Positions 1 through 10,479 of a DNA stretch of 64,000 nucleotides are shown here, piece after piece. Each line of letters begins with the position of its first letter. The stretch's first letter is position 1. This DNA is from Lunularia cruciata (taxonomy: Eukaryota > Streptophyta > Marchantiopsida > Lunulariales > Lunulariaceae), in assembly GCA_948567375.1 (NCBI GenBank), contig OX419756.1, forward strand, positions 4,035,001 through 4,099,000. Direction: 5' to 3'. The notes under the pieces are model-generated. The model worked only from the letters and a program-made list of their open reading frames with translations, searched no databases and was not told where the DNA came from. The position numbers and the translations under genes were made by a program.

Positions 1-50
1 AGCTGGATCTTTGTAGCGGGTATTGGTAAATTCCTATTGATAGAGAGGAT

Positions 51-990
51 GTGCAAAAGACTGCCTTTTGCATAATTTTTGGGCATTTTGAGTGGAGAGT
101 TCTACCTTTTGGACTCACTAATGCTCCAGTAGTCTTCATGGATCAGATGCATCGGGTGTTGGATGGACTATTGGATCGGTCCGTGGTGGTGTTCTTGGAT
201 GATATCTTGATATGGCAAGACAAAAACAAAACACATGAATCATGTGCAAGAAGTCCTGAGACGACTATGACAATGGAAATTTTATTACAAGAAGTCAAAG
301 TGTACCTTTTGGCAGAAGGAAGTTACCTTCTTGGGTCATAAGATCTCATAAGAGGGGATCAAGATGGAAGAAGAGAAAATCAAGGCTATTACTGATTGGC
401 CTACCCCAAAGGATGCTACAGAAGTACGGGCATTCAATGGATTGGCCAGTTTTTATTGACGGTTTATCCATTATTATGCTCATGTGGTTGCACCATTGAC
501 TGACCTCTTGGGAAAGAACTTGAGCTTCCAGTGGACCACCAAGCATGAAGAAGCATTCCAGAAGTTAAAGCATATGGTGTCTTCAAGACCTATTCTTCAA
601 CCATATGATCCTCAACTACCCTGTGTGGTTGATTTTGATGCTTCTAACTTTGTAATTAGAGCCGTGCTGCAAAAAGTGCACCAAGAATTCCCAAATGGAC
701 TCCATCCCATTGCCTTTGTGTCTCGCCGACTCAATAAGGCTGAACAAAACTACTTTGCTCAAGATCAAGAACAACTTGCAATGATATACGCCATCAAGGT
801 ATGGAGGCATTACCTCTAGGGGAAACAAGTGATCATGCAAACTGATCACAAACCATTGTTGTAGACCTTACACTTAGAACACATGAAGAGTCAACATCAT
901 CAATAGGAGGAACAACTCCAACTGTATGACATCAAACTTGAGTACAAACCAGGTCGGTTCTATGTCATCCTTGATGCTTTATCATGACAA
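51..990 (+). pseudogene. gypsy reverse transcriptase and RNase H (broken)
   Basis: The RT palm is visible as YWQIPI, then LPFGLTNAP, then the catalytic block FLDDILIW (the YxDD box, with F for Y) at about 190-215. Frame is lost after about position 230. RNase H resumes at 484 with PLTDLLGK and FQWTTKHEEAFQKLK. It continues through the VDFDAS catalytic region, the QDQEQLAMIYAIKVWRHYL segment and, after a stop near 818, QTDHKPLL and the C-terminal EYKPGRF. At least four stops or shifts interrupt the reading frame, so it is an inactive copy. Confidence 0.9.
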
Positions 991-1218
991 CCTGATTTGA
1001 AGACTTTTTGTCTCATCATAGCGGCAATTTCAGCGATGTCAGTTGACTCCAAGGTCCAAAATGAGTTTCAGTCAACTCTACACCAAGATCCCTTCTTCCA
1101 AATGGTACATGGTTGCCTTACAACATGCGATAAGAAGTACAACACTTTCTCCATCAAGGAGGGCCTTTTATTCCATGAGGACCGGATCTATGTTCTAGCT
1201 AAAGGTGATCTTTGACTT

Positions 1219-2516
1219 TTGCGCCTTCAAGAAGCCCATGATTTACCCATCACTGGTCACATGGGTGTGGACAAGACCTTGGGTACCCTCCAACGTCAAT
1301 GGTGGTGGCCCAATATGACACGAGATGTTCAAGAATTTGTCCGATCGTGTGAGAGCTACCAACATAACAAGGCCAGCAACCAGAAGCCGAGTGGACTCTT
1401 TCAACCACTTGCCGTTCCATCCGCTCGTTGGGAGCATGTGAGCTTGGACCTCATCACATCCTTACCAAAGATAAAACAAAGACACACCGCAATTGTGGTG
1501 TTTGTGGATAAGCTTAGTAAGCAAATCCACTTGGCACCAACCTGTGATACCGTGGATGCTCCAACCTTAGCACAAATCTACTTCAACAATGTCTTCAAGC
1601 ATCATGGGATGCCACATGTACTCATCTCCGACCGTGATCCTCAATTTACCGAGAAGTTTTGGCAAACACTCTTCCAGATACTTGGCACCAAGCTTGCTTT
1701 GTCCACGGCCTATCATCCTCAAACTGATGGACAAACCAAATGTGCAAATCATACATTGGAGGATATGTTGCATGCCTTTGTCAATGTCCACCATACCAAT
1801 TGGGATGAATGTCTTGTAGTTGCAGAATTTGCCTACAACAATTCCAAACAGGCAAGCACTGGATTTTCTTCTTTCTTTCTCAATTTTGGCCAAGCTCCGC
1901 TTGTTCTAGATTCTCTTCTTGCTCCCCCTCCATCTCAGGTTCCTCATACTTCTACATTCTTGACCACTATATCCCAATCTCTCCAACAAGCCAAGTCTTA
2001 CCTCCTTGTTGCTCAGAATCGCCAAAAACAATATACGGACCACCATCGTTGTGATCTCACCTTTGAAGTCGGTGATAAAGTCATGTTATCCTCTAGTAAC
2101 CTCCCTCTCCCACTTGATACCCAAGTTCGTAAACTTGCCCCTAATTGGATAGGACCCTTTCATATCACCCAAATTGTCTCTCCTGTTGCTTATTGACTTG
2201 CCTTGCCTTGTCACATGCGTATCCATCTTGTATTTCATGTTTCCAAGTTGAAACCCTTTGTTTGTAACCCTTCTTCCTTTTCCTCTTGAGCCCAACCTCC
2301 CCCTCTTCCTGTCCCTATCAATGATCATGAGGAGTACAAAGTTGATCCTATCCTCGCACATCGCCATATTCAATGAGGTTGTCGCCAACATACAGAGTAC
2401 AAGGTCCTTTGGAAAGGGTATCCCCTTCATGATACCACATGGGAACCTCTTTCTCACCTCCGGTATGCACACACGGCCATACAAGAATTCGAAGCTTCAC
2501 TGGCGACGAGGACGTC
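1219..2516 (+). pseudogene. gypsy integrase with C-terminal chromodomain (broken)
   Basis: One open stretch to 2196 (about 325 codons) carries the integrase. It has the zinc-binding region (GHMGVDKT and then VRSCESYQHNK, where the second cysteine of the usual CxxC is Y), the core with LDLITSLP, ISDRDPQFT and AYHPQTDGQT, and the final acidic residue in HTLEDML. After a stop at 2194-2196 the frame continues with the usual link HLVFHVSKLKPF. A chromodomain at about 2332-2510 shows EYKVLWKGYP and TTWEPLSHL, broken by one stop near 2374. In the family the DDE integrase inserts the cDNA and the chromodomain guides it to chromatin. This copy is dead but recognisable. Confidence 0.92.
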
Positions 2517-2668
2517 ACTAACTAGCGGCGGGGGAATATGTAACAATATGGAGTTTAGCGACAAAGTTAGTCGGGCTTACGAAGTAGCCTAAGACAAATT
2601 AGCCTAGAATATTCTGGAAGTACCTAGGAAGCTTCCCGGCTAGTTTAGCTTGCACCTCAAATAAGTAG

Positions 2669-2799
2669 CTTCTAGAAGGAAGCTTCTAGAAGCTTCCAAC
2701 TAGCTTAGCTTGCACGCCAAGTAGGCGACTTCTAGAAGGAAGCTTCTTGAGAAGCTTCCTCTTGGCTTGCACTCTAAGAAAATAACTTGAGGAAACTTC
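2669..2799 (+). promoter_or_regulatory. cluster of heat-shock-element-like motifs in LTR U3
   Basis: Alternating TTC and GAA triplets with two-base gaps occur repeatedly. TTCTAGAAGCTTC at 2684-2696 is a perfect three-unit element. There is TTCTAGAA at 2670-2677 and 2730-2737, GAAGCTTC at 2751-2758 and GAAACTTC at 2792-2799. This matches the binding consensus of heat shock factors (nTTCnnGAAnnTTCn). The cluster lies 30-165 bp upstream of the TATA box. The motifs are read from the sequence; heat response is inference. Confidence 0.6.
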
Positions 2800-2832
2800 T
2801 TGAGAAGTTTCTCAAAGGCTTTGTATGCTACC

Positions 2833-2840
2833 TATAAATA
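2833..2840 (+). promoter_or_regulatory. TATA box of the LTR
   Basis: TATAAATA lies downstream of the heat-shock-like cluster, where the U3/R boundary of a plant LTR is expected. Transcription would start roughly 30 bp further on. Confidence 0.6.
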
Positions 2841-3117
2841 CCAAAGCCAAAGCTCATGCTAGGCATTTGGAGTTTTCCCTCATTCAAGTGTTCCAATGTG
2901 AGTTTCCATTCTCTTATTTCTCTCCTTGGATTCGGTCTTTTACAATAAGGAACTTGGCCAGAACTCCGTAAAGAGACTCTTTCTACCTCTCGCTCACACC
3001 ACGTACCAATTTTGTCGATGCTTAGTAAATATCTATATGAAAATATATGGAGCTTTGTAAAACTATTTCTAAAACCCCATAATGTAACCACTATTGAACC
3101 ATATCCTCAAGGGAACA

Positions 3118-5197
3118 TTTGTTTCTTATACCTCTTTTTAATCCACATTGATTATCATATATTGATATTTGTGTAATTTTGAATTCATCTTCTATTATTA
3201 TAATGATTATATTTAAGATTTAGATTCTTTAGTTTTTCAATTATTTCTATGAAATATTACTTAGTGAATAAATTGTATTAAATATATAATATATCAAATA
3301 TTAATATAATATGGAGCTTTAGGGTATTTATATATACTATTATAAAATAATTAAATAATTTTACAAATTAAATCTTAGGTTTAGAAGTTTTACCAAGTTT
3401 TCATTTTCTCGTACTCTTTCTATAGATATAGATTAACACAATTACTTAAAGGATAGACAATCAAGTATTAAGTTGTATATAAGTTATATTAAGGTGAATA
3501 TTTTAAGTTTAATAATTATTTATAAAATTTTAGTAACCTTAGAAGTAAAATATAATTCATAAATTAGAACTATCTATAGTGTAATCTAATTTAAGATCTC
3601 AATTAAAGTGTTCAATTAAAGGTTAAATTAAAATTTAAAATGTGGAAATTGATATGAAATCATACAATATTTATATTTAAGTTAACTTGAAATATAGATA
3701 ATTAGGACTAACTTCATTATCCATTTATTCAATGAAATAATCAAAATCAATATAGGTTTTATGTTAGTGAAATTAAAGATATATCTTTGACTAATTATCT
3801 CATCTACTTATTCTACCTTCCTAAGATTAACTTTGAAGTGAATATCAGATAATATATTAAACTAATATGTTGTCTAAACTCTTTATTCTATCTTTATAGA
3901 CTAATTTTTTAATATAATTTCATGTACTAAAGTGATACACATTTATATAATTGAGTTTGAATGGAATTTCATAAATTATTTTTATCATAAGCCACATAAT
4001 TTTAAATGAAATTGAAACATTTAAAAGACTTGAAAATATCTTAAAATTTTCCAAATCTCTAAAGAAGCAATGAAAATATAAGTAAAGAAATAACTATATA
4101 TATAAAATTCTATAGAAAGATGCTTAAGTAGATATCAATTTTAATATAATGAAATAAAAATACATTAGTAACAACACATTACAGAAACACCTCATTGGAA
4201 TAAATTTGTTCACTTTAATTCACCTCTTATTTCTATAATCGTTCATCAAACACAAGAACTCATATATATCCAAGAGATTATCATATGATCTATTAAATTT
4301 AAATAGTTTAGTTTTGAAATAGTATACTTTAGACCTATTTGGTTTATCTTAATATATATCTTATATCGGTGCTCAACCTGTCTAACGAGGTTATCGAGGT
4401 CTTAGTTAGGCTTGCTTAGGCTTCGGCTAGCATCACTATTAGCTTCATGTAGGTTTGCGAAACTTATGATAATGAAGTTTAAAGGTACCAGATCCGAAAT
4501 TTAACATCGATTTCTTATTTTTTGACATGAAGTGATTGAGGTAGCTAATTATATTGGATTAGATGGTAAATATTGTACCACTTAAAAAACAATCTAATAG
4601 AATACTAGTATGAGATCATACTTTTCTCTCATTTTTTTAATGGTTTTCTTCCCATTAGAACAAAGACATGAATGCTATTTGTTTCAGTGTATTTTAAAGA
4701 TTGAATTGTCTCCAAAGACAATTCATTATTGTTCATGAAATTTCTCAAACACTTTTTGATAGATTGTGCTTGTCTTATCTTCAAAATGGGATCAAAATAT
4801 TCGTTACTGAGTTAAAAGTCTCTAATTTTCTTCGATATAGTGGAGAAATTATGAGATGTATTATTCCTCTTGAAATTGTTAAACATCCTGCAATAAATGG
4901 GGTTTCTATAGATGAGGCGAACCATGTCATTCTTTCTCTACCATGTACATCACTCTTACGGCGACATAAGTGGACGTGGTTGATCAGTCTAGAGACGCAT
5001 TGATCCAGCAAAATCTTTTGGTGCTGCTAGGGAGAACGAGAAGACAAGGGAGTTGGAAGTGATCGATCGATTCGTGTCTCTTCAAATCAAGTTTCATATG
5101 TCAGAACATTGATTTGGACATTGTGGGACGTCGAGGATGATTGGAAGAGTCTGAGAAGTCTGCAAGAATCTGCTTGTTGTTGTGAATTTTTACGATC
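3118..5197. other. AT-rich intergenic sequence
   Basis: This is strongly AT-rich from 3118 to about 4680, with no open frame that resembles a protein. From about 4700 base composition moves towards that of the genes. An open stretch at 4701-5003 resembles nothing I know. The last few hundred bases probably contain the promoter and 5' UTR of the RHIP1-like gene. Confidence 0.6.
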
Positions 5198-8100
5198 ATG
5201 GGAGGAGACAATTCAGGAGGAATTCCTGATTACCAGCCATGGATCCAGACTGCTACTGCTCAGGCAGAAGAATTATCGCGGAACCTGGCGGAGGGTAAAG
5301 ATCAAGCCATCCAGACGGCCCGCGTCCACATTGGTCAAATCTACGATGTTTCCAATGAGAAGCTAGGCATCGCCCAGGCATGATGAAATCTCCTCGTTGC
5401 TTTGAACTCTTGGTCTTTCAGTTCTAGATCGTTTGATGTCTATTCTATTTTCAAGTATTTCCACTGATTGACGCAAGGATCTTGGACATATTGATTGAAT
5501 TCAACCAACCCTTGCAATTTAAGGCTGGAAGGTGATTCCAATCTAATGGTTAAAAGACTGAGAGGCCGCCTGTTATCAGCTTAGGTGGAAAAATTAAATT
5601 CGTTGTAAGAAACAACGATTGCGCTGAATTTGAAAGTGAACTTCGATACTTGAACTTAGTTCGTAAATCCGATGCAGGGTTTTGCATCATTCCTAGGTTT
5701 AGGGTACATGCTTATGTACTTGGGAATGAAGACGTTATAGATGCCCCTACATTTTGCCGTTTAGTATCATAGCAGACTGGCCTGATACCTTCAACAACTT
5801 TTATTGACGTTGCTCGGAGTATTTCTGTCAGGTCATTCCCGTGTAAATAGGAAACTCCTTGATTATGAATTTTCACTACTGTAGGTGTAGGGAGTATCAA
5901 GCAACAAGACCATGCTGCATGCTCTCAGACCTGCTAAGAATGCTGATACGTAATTCAAGTGAGTGCTGCTGTACGTGGTATCAATCCATGGTGCCCAAGT
6001 ACCTCGCCTAAAGGCTATAAGCCCTGTGTGTTCGAGTTAAATTTACACATCATTCCTTGGCCTATAGGTCCATCATCATCCACTGAAGTCAATTTGGAAA
6101 GACCAACCCTAGAGACCCATGCATTTTCGGCATGGAAGCACCAAATCTTTGCTTTCAGCTTAAAATGGTTGGATTGTCACAGCGAAAGTGTGGTAATGTA
6201 AAGAAATGTGAGATAAAACACTTCAGAGAAAGAAGCACTGGGTCTTAAGTTAGCTGTCACAGAATTTACCGGGGACCAGCACCTCCAAGAATATGACCAT
6301 ATCAACTGGTCGACCCATCCTGTCTCTTGGTTTAGACTGGTGGCTGGCTATCTGCTGGTGGATAACCACCAGGCTAAACCAGGAGTTTCGATGATATGTT
6401 TATACAATTCATTTTTATAGAATTCATCCAGTTCTCTTACATCCGTAACTAACGCAGCGTTGTGGATTATCCATACAATAGGAGTTCATGTACAAGGCTC
6501 AACGAGAGTACAACGTGTACGAGGACCTTTTCTTTGGCAAATTGAAAGGTGCCCTTTCTCTTCCCTCTCTTTCCTGTAACTCTTGTATGGGTAGGTACAG
6601 CTTGAAACAATTGTGGTTTGTTCTTCTGAATGTTAAGTACCGTTGAGCAGAAGATGGTTGCTGCGAAATGTCATGAACTACTTTGTTTACTATTTATGCT
6701 ATCTTAAGGATAATCCCTTGAGGATTTGTGCCATGAGCACAGGCTCCAGAGCTGCGTCTAACGTTTGAGAACGTAGCAAACATGGTTCACGAAACATCGA
6801 GACAATATAGCCTGTCCGTTAACCTTTGTGCATTTCTTAGACGAGTTACTGAGAATTATGTTCTGCTTACTCTCTATTTCCTGCAGAGGGAGTCTGGGCT
6901 GCTAGGGACCATCCGAATGTAGCCTATGGAGTTGGAATTAGTGCAGCCTTACTTCTATTGAGGAGTAAGTTGCTCTCTCCCCCTCAGTTACTAGCTTCAG
7001 TTAGGCCCGACCATAGATCATCTATGGCCATTTGCTCAGGGACGGGATCTGCACATTCCTGAGATTGGATACTTACGCCACTTTACCTTCTGTACGTTCT
7101 CCATATACAGGACCAAGGCGCTTTTTATTCCGAAACACAATCGGAAGATTCCAAAGTGAAGAGGTATCATTTGATTGACATTTTAGGCCCTCGCAGTCTA
7201 AACTTATAAGTTGTGAAAGCTACTGCAATATAATCTGACTCTTGAATTTTATGGTGTGCCGATGTCTCAATGCGCATTTAAGCTGTGAACTGTGGGTATT
7301 TGTTTGGGTATTTGTTTGTGGATAGATCATGACTTATCTGCTTGAGCTTGCGCATATTGCAGCAAATGGTTATCAGAGCCGATGCACAAGTAAAGGAGAT
7401 GCGACAGTCCGTCGATTTGTTGAAGAACGAGAGCAAGAAGCTAGAGGTACTGGTTGCAATAACTTCACTGGTAGTAGATTATATTGCAACACTATGTCAG
7501 TCTGAGCATCGATCTCAGAAGAGGTCATCTGTACCATTTGCATGCACATTCTTCTAAATGTGCACGAAGGTCGAGATCCCATGTCCTGAGTTTCCTCCGT
7601 TTACAGTGACAGAATTGATCCTTCTTCGTCCTTGACATGGATCACATGCTGCAGGAACGGGCGAAGCTTGCTGAAGAAGAGCTGACAAGAGGCAGGACAA
7701 AGCTCAAGTGAGAACACGCAAGTCCCATATTTCATGTTATGTGTAGGTATTCCTTGTTATGGAACATTGCAGTCTAACTCAGTTCCTTCTCTTCTCAGAA
7801 ATGCTGGTAGTCAACTTCGAGGATTGGTGAGCACTGTCTTCAAGACCGAAAGTCAAGCAAGACGTGAGTTTACTTTTCTATGCATGGGAGATTCCTTGTG
7901 TACAGTGTAGTGAATTATGAACATGTACGTGATGTGTTCTTTGAACTTATACTCGGAGCTGTACGCGGTTATGGGGTATACCGCTAGGACTTCCAATAGA
8001 GGACGTGAATGAAATGCTTTCCACCATTAATGACTTTGATTCGGAGTTGTCAAGATTCACCTCGGATCTCAAACATCATCCACCTCATTCCCGTGCTTGT

Positions 8101-8749
8101 TGTGTAGGGCTCATGGATGACTTGAGAGAGTTGCCTGGACGAGAGGCTCTAAGACTTCGAGCTGAGGTTTGCCTGTTTGCACTTGTTTTTTCCTCTTTTG
8201 TAGTTACGGAAGCAGTGTTGACATATGATAGTTAGCGCACTACCTGAATTTCCGTGAGCCTGAAGGCAAGTTTGCAAGTTTGCTTTCTGTCGGCTTGTTG
8301 AACATTCATCCAAACGTTCGATAAAGTTGGCCGAGAGAATTTCAAGAGAAGAACAACGTATATAGTACTTTCACAAGGACAGTGGGATTATTGACAGAAT
8401 AATCCCCCTAGGACTTAAACCATCCGCATTGTACAAAAGGTAGAAAGTAGTTTTATTTTTTTTGGTGTAGTTTGACACAAGAAGCATGGCACTGGACTTG
8501 GCTTGGTAGAGTACCTTAGAAACTCTTCCAGACATGCAGTTTGCCAGTGCCATTCGCCTGTGCAAATCAGTATATTGTGAAGTGCTGGTCCTTACCAAAT
8601 GTTGGCTTTTTGTTACTACCTCGAATCACGCGCTAACTAGTGCGTGCTACGAGCAGGTTGCATCCATGGCGGCCGAGGCAAAACAGCAACGAACAAGTCT
8701 CCATAAAAAGGTTGTAAAGATAGCAAACCAGTATGGTGTTGGTATTTAG
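5198..8749 (+). CDS. RGS1-HXK1-interacting protein 1 (RHIP1)-like, nine exons
   Basis: Exons read by frame and splice sites: 5198-5377, 6482-6548, 6887-6964, 7111-7163, 7363-7446, 7655-7707, 7799-7863, 8108-8166, 8657-8749. They give a 243-residue protein. The chain has YNVYEDLFFGKLKEG (residues 71-84), RDHPNV, a hydrophobic segment GVGISAALLLL (97-107), RRFLFRNTIGRFQSEE (111-126), a coiled-coil-like stretch (127-194) and LPGREALRLRAEVASM near the C-terminus. These blocks match plant RHIP1 (Arabidopsis At4g26410, about 263 residues), a membrane-associated coiled-coil protein linked to glucose signalling through RGS1 and hexokinase 1. The function here is by homology only. The first intron appears to use a GC donor (CAG|GCATGA). 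Intron 7 (7864-8107) contains an alternative acceptor at 7987 that would add 40 in-frame codons. Confidence 0.88.
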
Positions 8750-10218
8750 TTCTAAAAGTTGGCAGGGCGACATCATTGCATTAAAGTGGTTGCTGTACAG
8801 TTGTGCACCATTACGTATCGTGAGATGGCTCCCTGCTCGACAGTGAGCATCCTTTCATCAGGATAAAATCTGCCTCGTGACATTACAAAATATGTTCTTG
8901 AGAAATGATGTTTGACCCACAATTTTTGCCCCGTCGAGGGTCAGGGCTCATCACCATCGAGCTTAGCTTTCGCATGTGTGTGATGCCTTACTCGAAATAG
9001 CGGCCCTTCAGCAAGGCTAGCACTTGTTCCAGGTCGTAAATTGCTTGATAGGTCCTTCAGGTTTCTCGGTTGGTTTGTGGTCTTGGTAGAAACCATGACC
9101 ATCTGAGATGAAGCTGACGGTATCTTGCAGTGACAGAGGGATCTGGCACTATACCCCAATTATGCGACGTGAGAAACTTCACGGTCGCAGATTGTGATTC
9201 TAGATAATTTCGAAGAAGCGTGTTTGTTGTCATCTTCAATGGCTCGGTGTCACTTGTCAGGTTTCTGAAATACATACAGAACTTCGCTAACTTGCAAGAA
9301 GCCGCCCGTACACCACTAGAGCCTCTTTCTATTTCCGATAGTGGTAAATTGTAAGTGGTCCGTCTTGTGAAAACCTGGTTCAGTCCAGCCACAGCATTTA
9401 GGGTTGCCATGTCTCGGACGAAAACCCCTAGACTTTCTCAATGTACCCTTACGATTACATATTTCTGCACTTGACAAGTTACGCGACAATTTGCATTTGC
9501 AGAAGTCTGCTTGCCGCTCATAAGTTAAATTCTCGCGAACCGTTCTTTTTGGGGCCTGATAAACATCTTCACATATAACAAGTGATAATTGAGTTCCAGT
9601 GAGTTGTATGTCTACTTTTCCTCCGTCAAACGTCTCCATCATTTCAGAGATCAGGCCGGATCTAGTGAAGTCTTGTTTCGTCCCATTCGAATGGCTTACT
9701 GTCCAAAGGCAACGTGGGAGAACACACAAGTCTGAGTGTGTCCCATGCCCCGTGTGGAAATAGCCGGATTGACGGGAGCGTTCCTGTGCGGATTTAGGTT
9801 CTGAAAATTGCAGTTCAATTTGCCGGATTTTAGTAGGGTTTAAGGCAGAATGTGTATCTTTGCTAATTGAGACGAGAACTGGTAGTGGCAGGACCTCCAG
9901 TGAGTCTGGGCCATGCTTCATGCTGATGATAATTATTCCACAAACCATGATCCGTGACAACTTTACTTCATGGATAAGCTCCTGGCTCGTCCCCCAAATT
10001 TTCAATCTGAGATATAAAGAATATGTGAGGAGAGATTGTGGCTTAGCTCACAGGTTGTCACCTCATAGAAAGATCTCACAATTTAGAAACAAGTACAAAG
10101 ATATACAAAGGATCAAAATTCTAGTCATCGATCATAGGCAGAATGAATGTGCGTCCATATTTCTAATCCTCCGCGATGCTACAGTTGAGAGCCAAAAGTG
10201 GGTAGTCACTTATGTCAT
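8750..10218. other. convergent intergenic region between RHIP1-like and SDHAF1-like genes
   Basis: Two genes end towards each other here. The sequence has gene-like base composition. I see no recognisable domain, and the only long open frame is the unrecognised minus-strand one at 9316-9948. The 3' UTRs of both neighbours must lie here. Confidence 0.5.
9316..9948 (-). CDS. unrecognised open reading frame
   Basis: An ATG at 9948 opens 210 codons to a stop at 9316 on the minus strand, and the frame is open further upstream to at least 10005. I recognise no family, signal peptide or membrane segment. The product is hydrophilic, with scattered cysteines (for example FCKCKLSRN and GNPKCCGW) near the C-terminus. 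It lies on the same strand as, and directly downstream of, the SDHAF1-like gene, so it may be part of that transcript's 3' region, a lineage-specific gene or a chance frame. Confidence that it is coding is low. Confidence 0.2.
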   Translation of the reverse strand: MVCGIIIISMKHGPDSLEVLPLPVLVSISKDTHSALNPTKIRQIELQFSEPKSAQERSRQSGYFHTGHGTHSDLCVLPRCLWTVSHSNGTKQDFTRSGLISEMMETFDGGKVDIQLTGTQLSLVICEDVYQAPKRTVRENLTYERQADFCKCKLSRNLSSAEICNRKGTLRKSRGFRPRHGNPKCCGWTEPGFHKTDHLQFTTIGNRKRL

Positions 10219-10479
10219 TTAAGTCCCATCTCGATTCACTTTTACACTCGTGAACCCCTCCGACGATCGTAACATTTCCAGCTGCTTTGCACCGCGTCTA
10301 ATCAGGTACTCGATTTGGTGGTAGTTTTTCTTGTCAATAGCTGCGTTCTTGCGGAATTCCGACTTCACAAATAGCTCAATCTGCTCGCGCGTTTCCGGAG
10401 GTTTTGTGCGAGCCGCCCGAAGTAACATGCGATGTAAACTCAGAACTTGCTTTTGAATACCTGATAGTCTCCCCTTCAT
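10219..10479 (-). CDS. SDHAF1-like LYR-family assembly factor
   Basis: An ATG at 10479 gives an 86-residue protein. It begins MKGRLSGIQKQVLSLHR, continues LLRAARTKPPE and ends with IEYLIRRGAKQLEML. This is the pattern of the small LYR proteins of the succinate dehydrogenase assembly factor 1 type, in which plant members read SGMQKQVLSLYR...FLRAAR...IEYLLRRGKKQL. In that family the protein works in the mitochondrial matrix and helps deliver Fe-S clusters to the SDH2 subunit of complex II. The tyrosine of the LYR motif is histidine here (LHR). The frame extends upstream without a stop, but the first ATG fits the family start. No intron is needed. It faces the RHIP1-like gene tail to tail. Confidence 0.85.
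   Translation of the reverse strand: MKGRLSGIQKQVLSLHRMLLRAARTKPPETREQIELFVKSEFRKNAAIDKKNYHQIEYLIRRGAKQLEMLRSSEGFTSVKVNRDGT

Larger units (their letters stand above)
1..3117 (+). mobile_element. Ty3/gypsy chromovirus, 3' part with 3' LTR
   Basis: Reverse transcriptase, RNase H, integrase and chromodomain follow one another on the plus strand, which is the Ty3/gypsy gene order; the chromodomain after integrase places it among chromoviruses. The left edge of the window cuts it inside RT, so gag, protease and the 5' LTR are not visible. Several in-frame stops and frame changes show it cannot make an intact polyprotein. A polypurine tract at 2525-2538 is followed directly by the LTR. It lies about 2 kb upstream of the RHIP1-like gene. 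Confidence 0.93.
2539..3117 (+). repeat. 3' LTR of the gypsy chromovirus
   Basis: The LTR starts TGTAACAATATGG directly after a purine-rich tract (2525-2538) and can end at GGGAACA (3117), giving TG...CA ends and a length near 579 bp. Its U3 holds three imperfect copies of a unit of about 65 bp that contains TAGCTTGCAC-like and TTCTAGAAGGAAGC motifs (about 2627-2800), followed by a TATA box. The right end is less certain than the left because no second LTR is in view. Confidence 0.72.

Noticed and set aside
4701-5003. 100-codon frame upstream of the RHIP1-like gene considered as an extra exon
   Set aside because: It does not join in frame to exon 1 through a plausible intron, and the family starts at or near the ATG at 5198.
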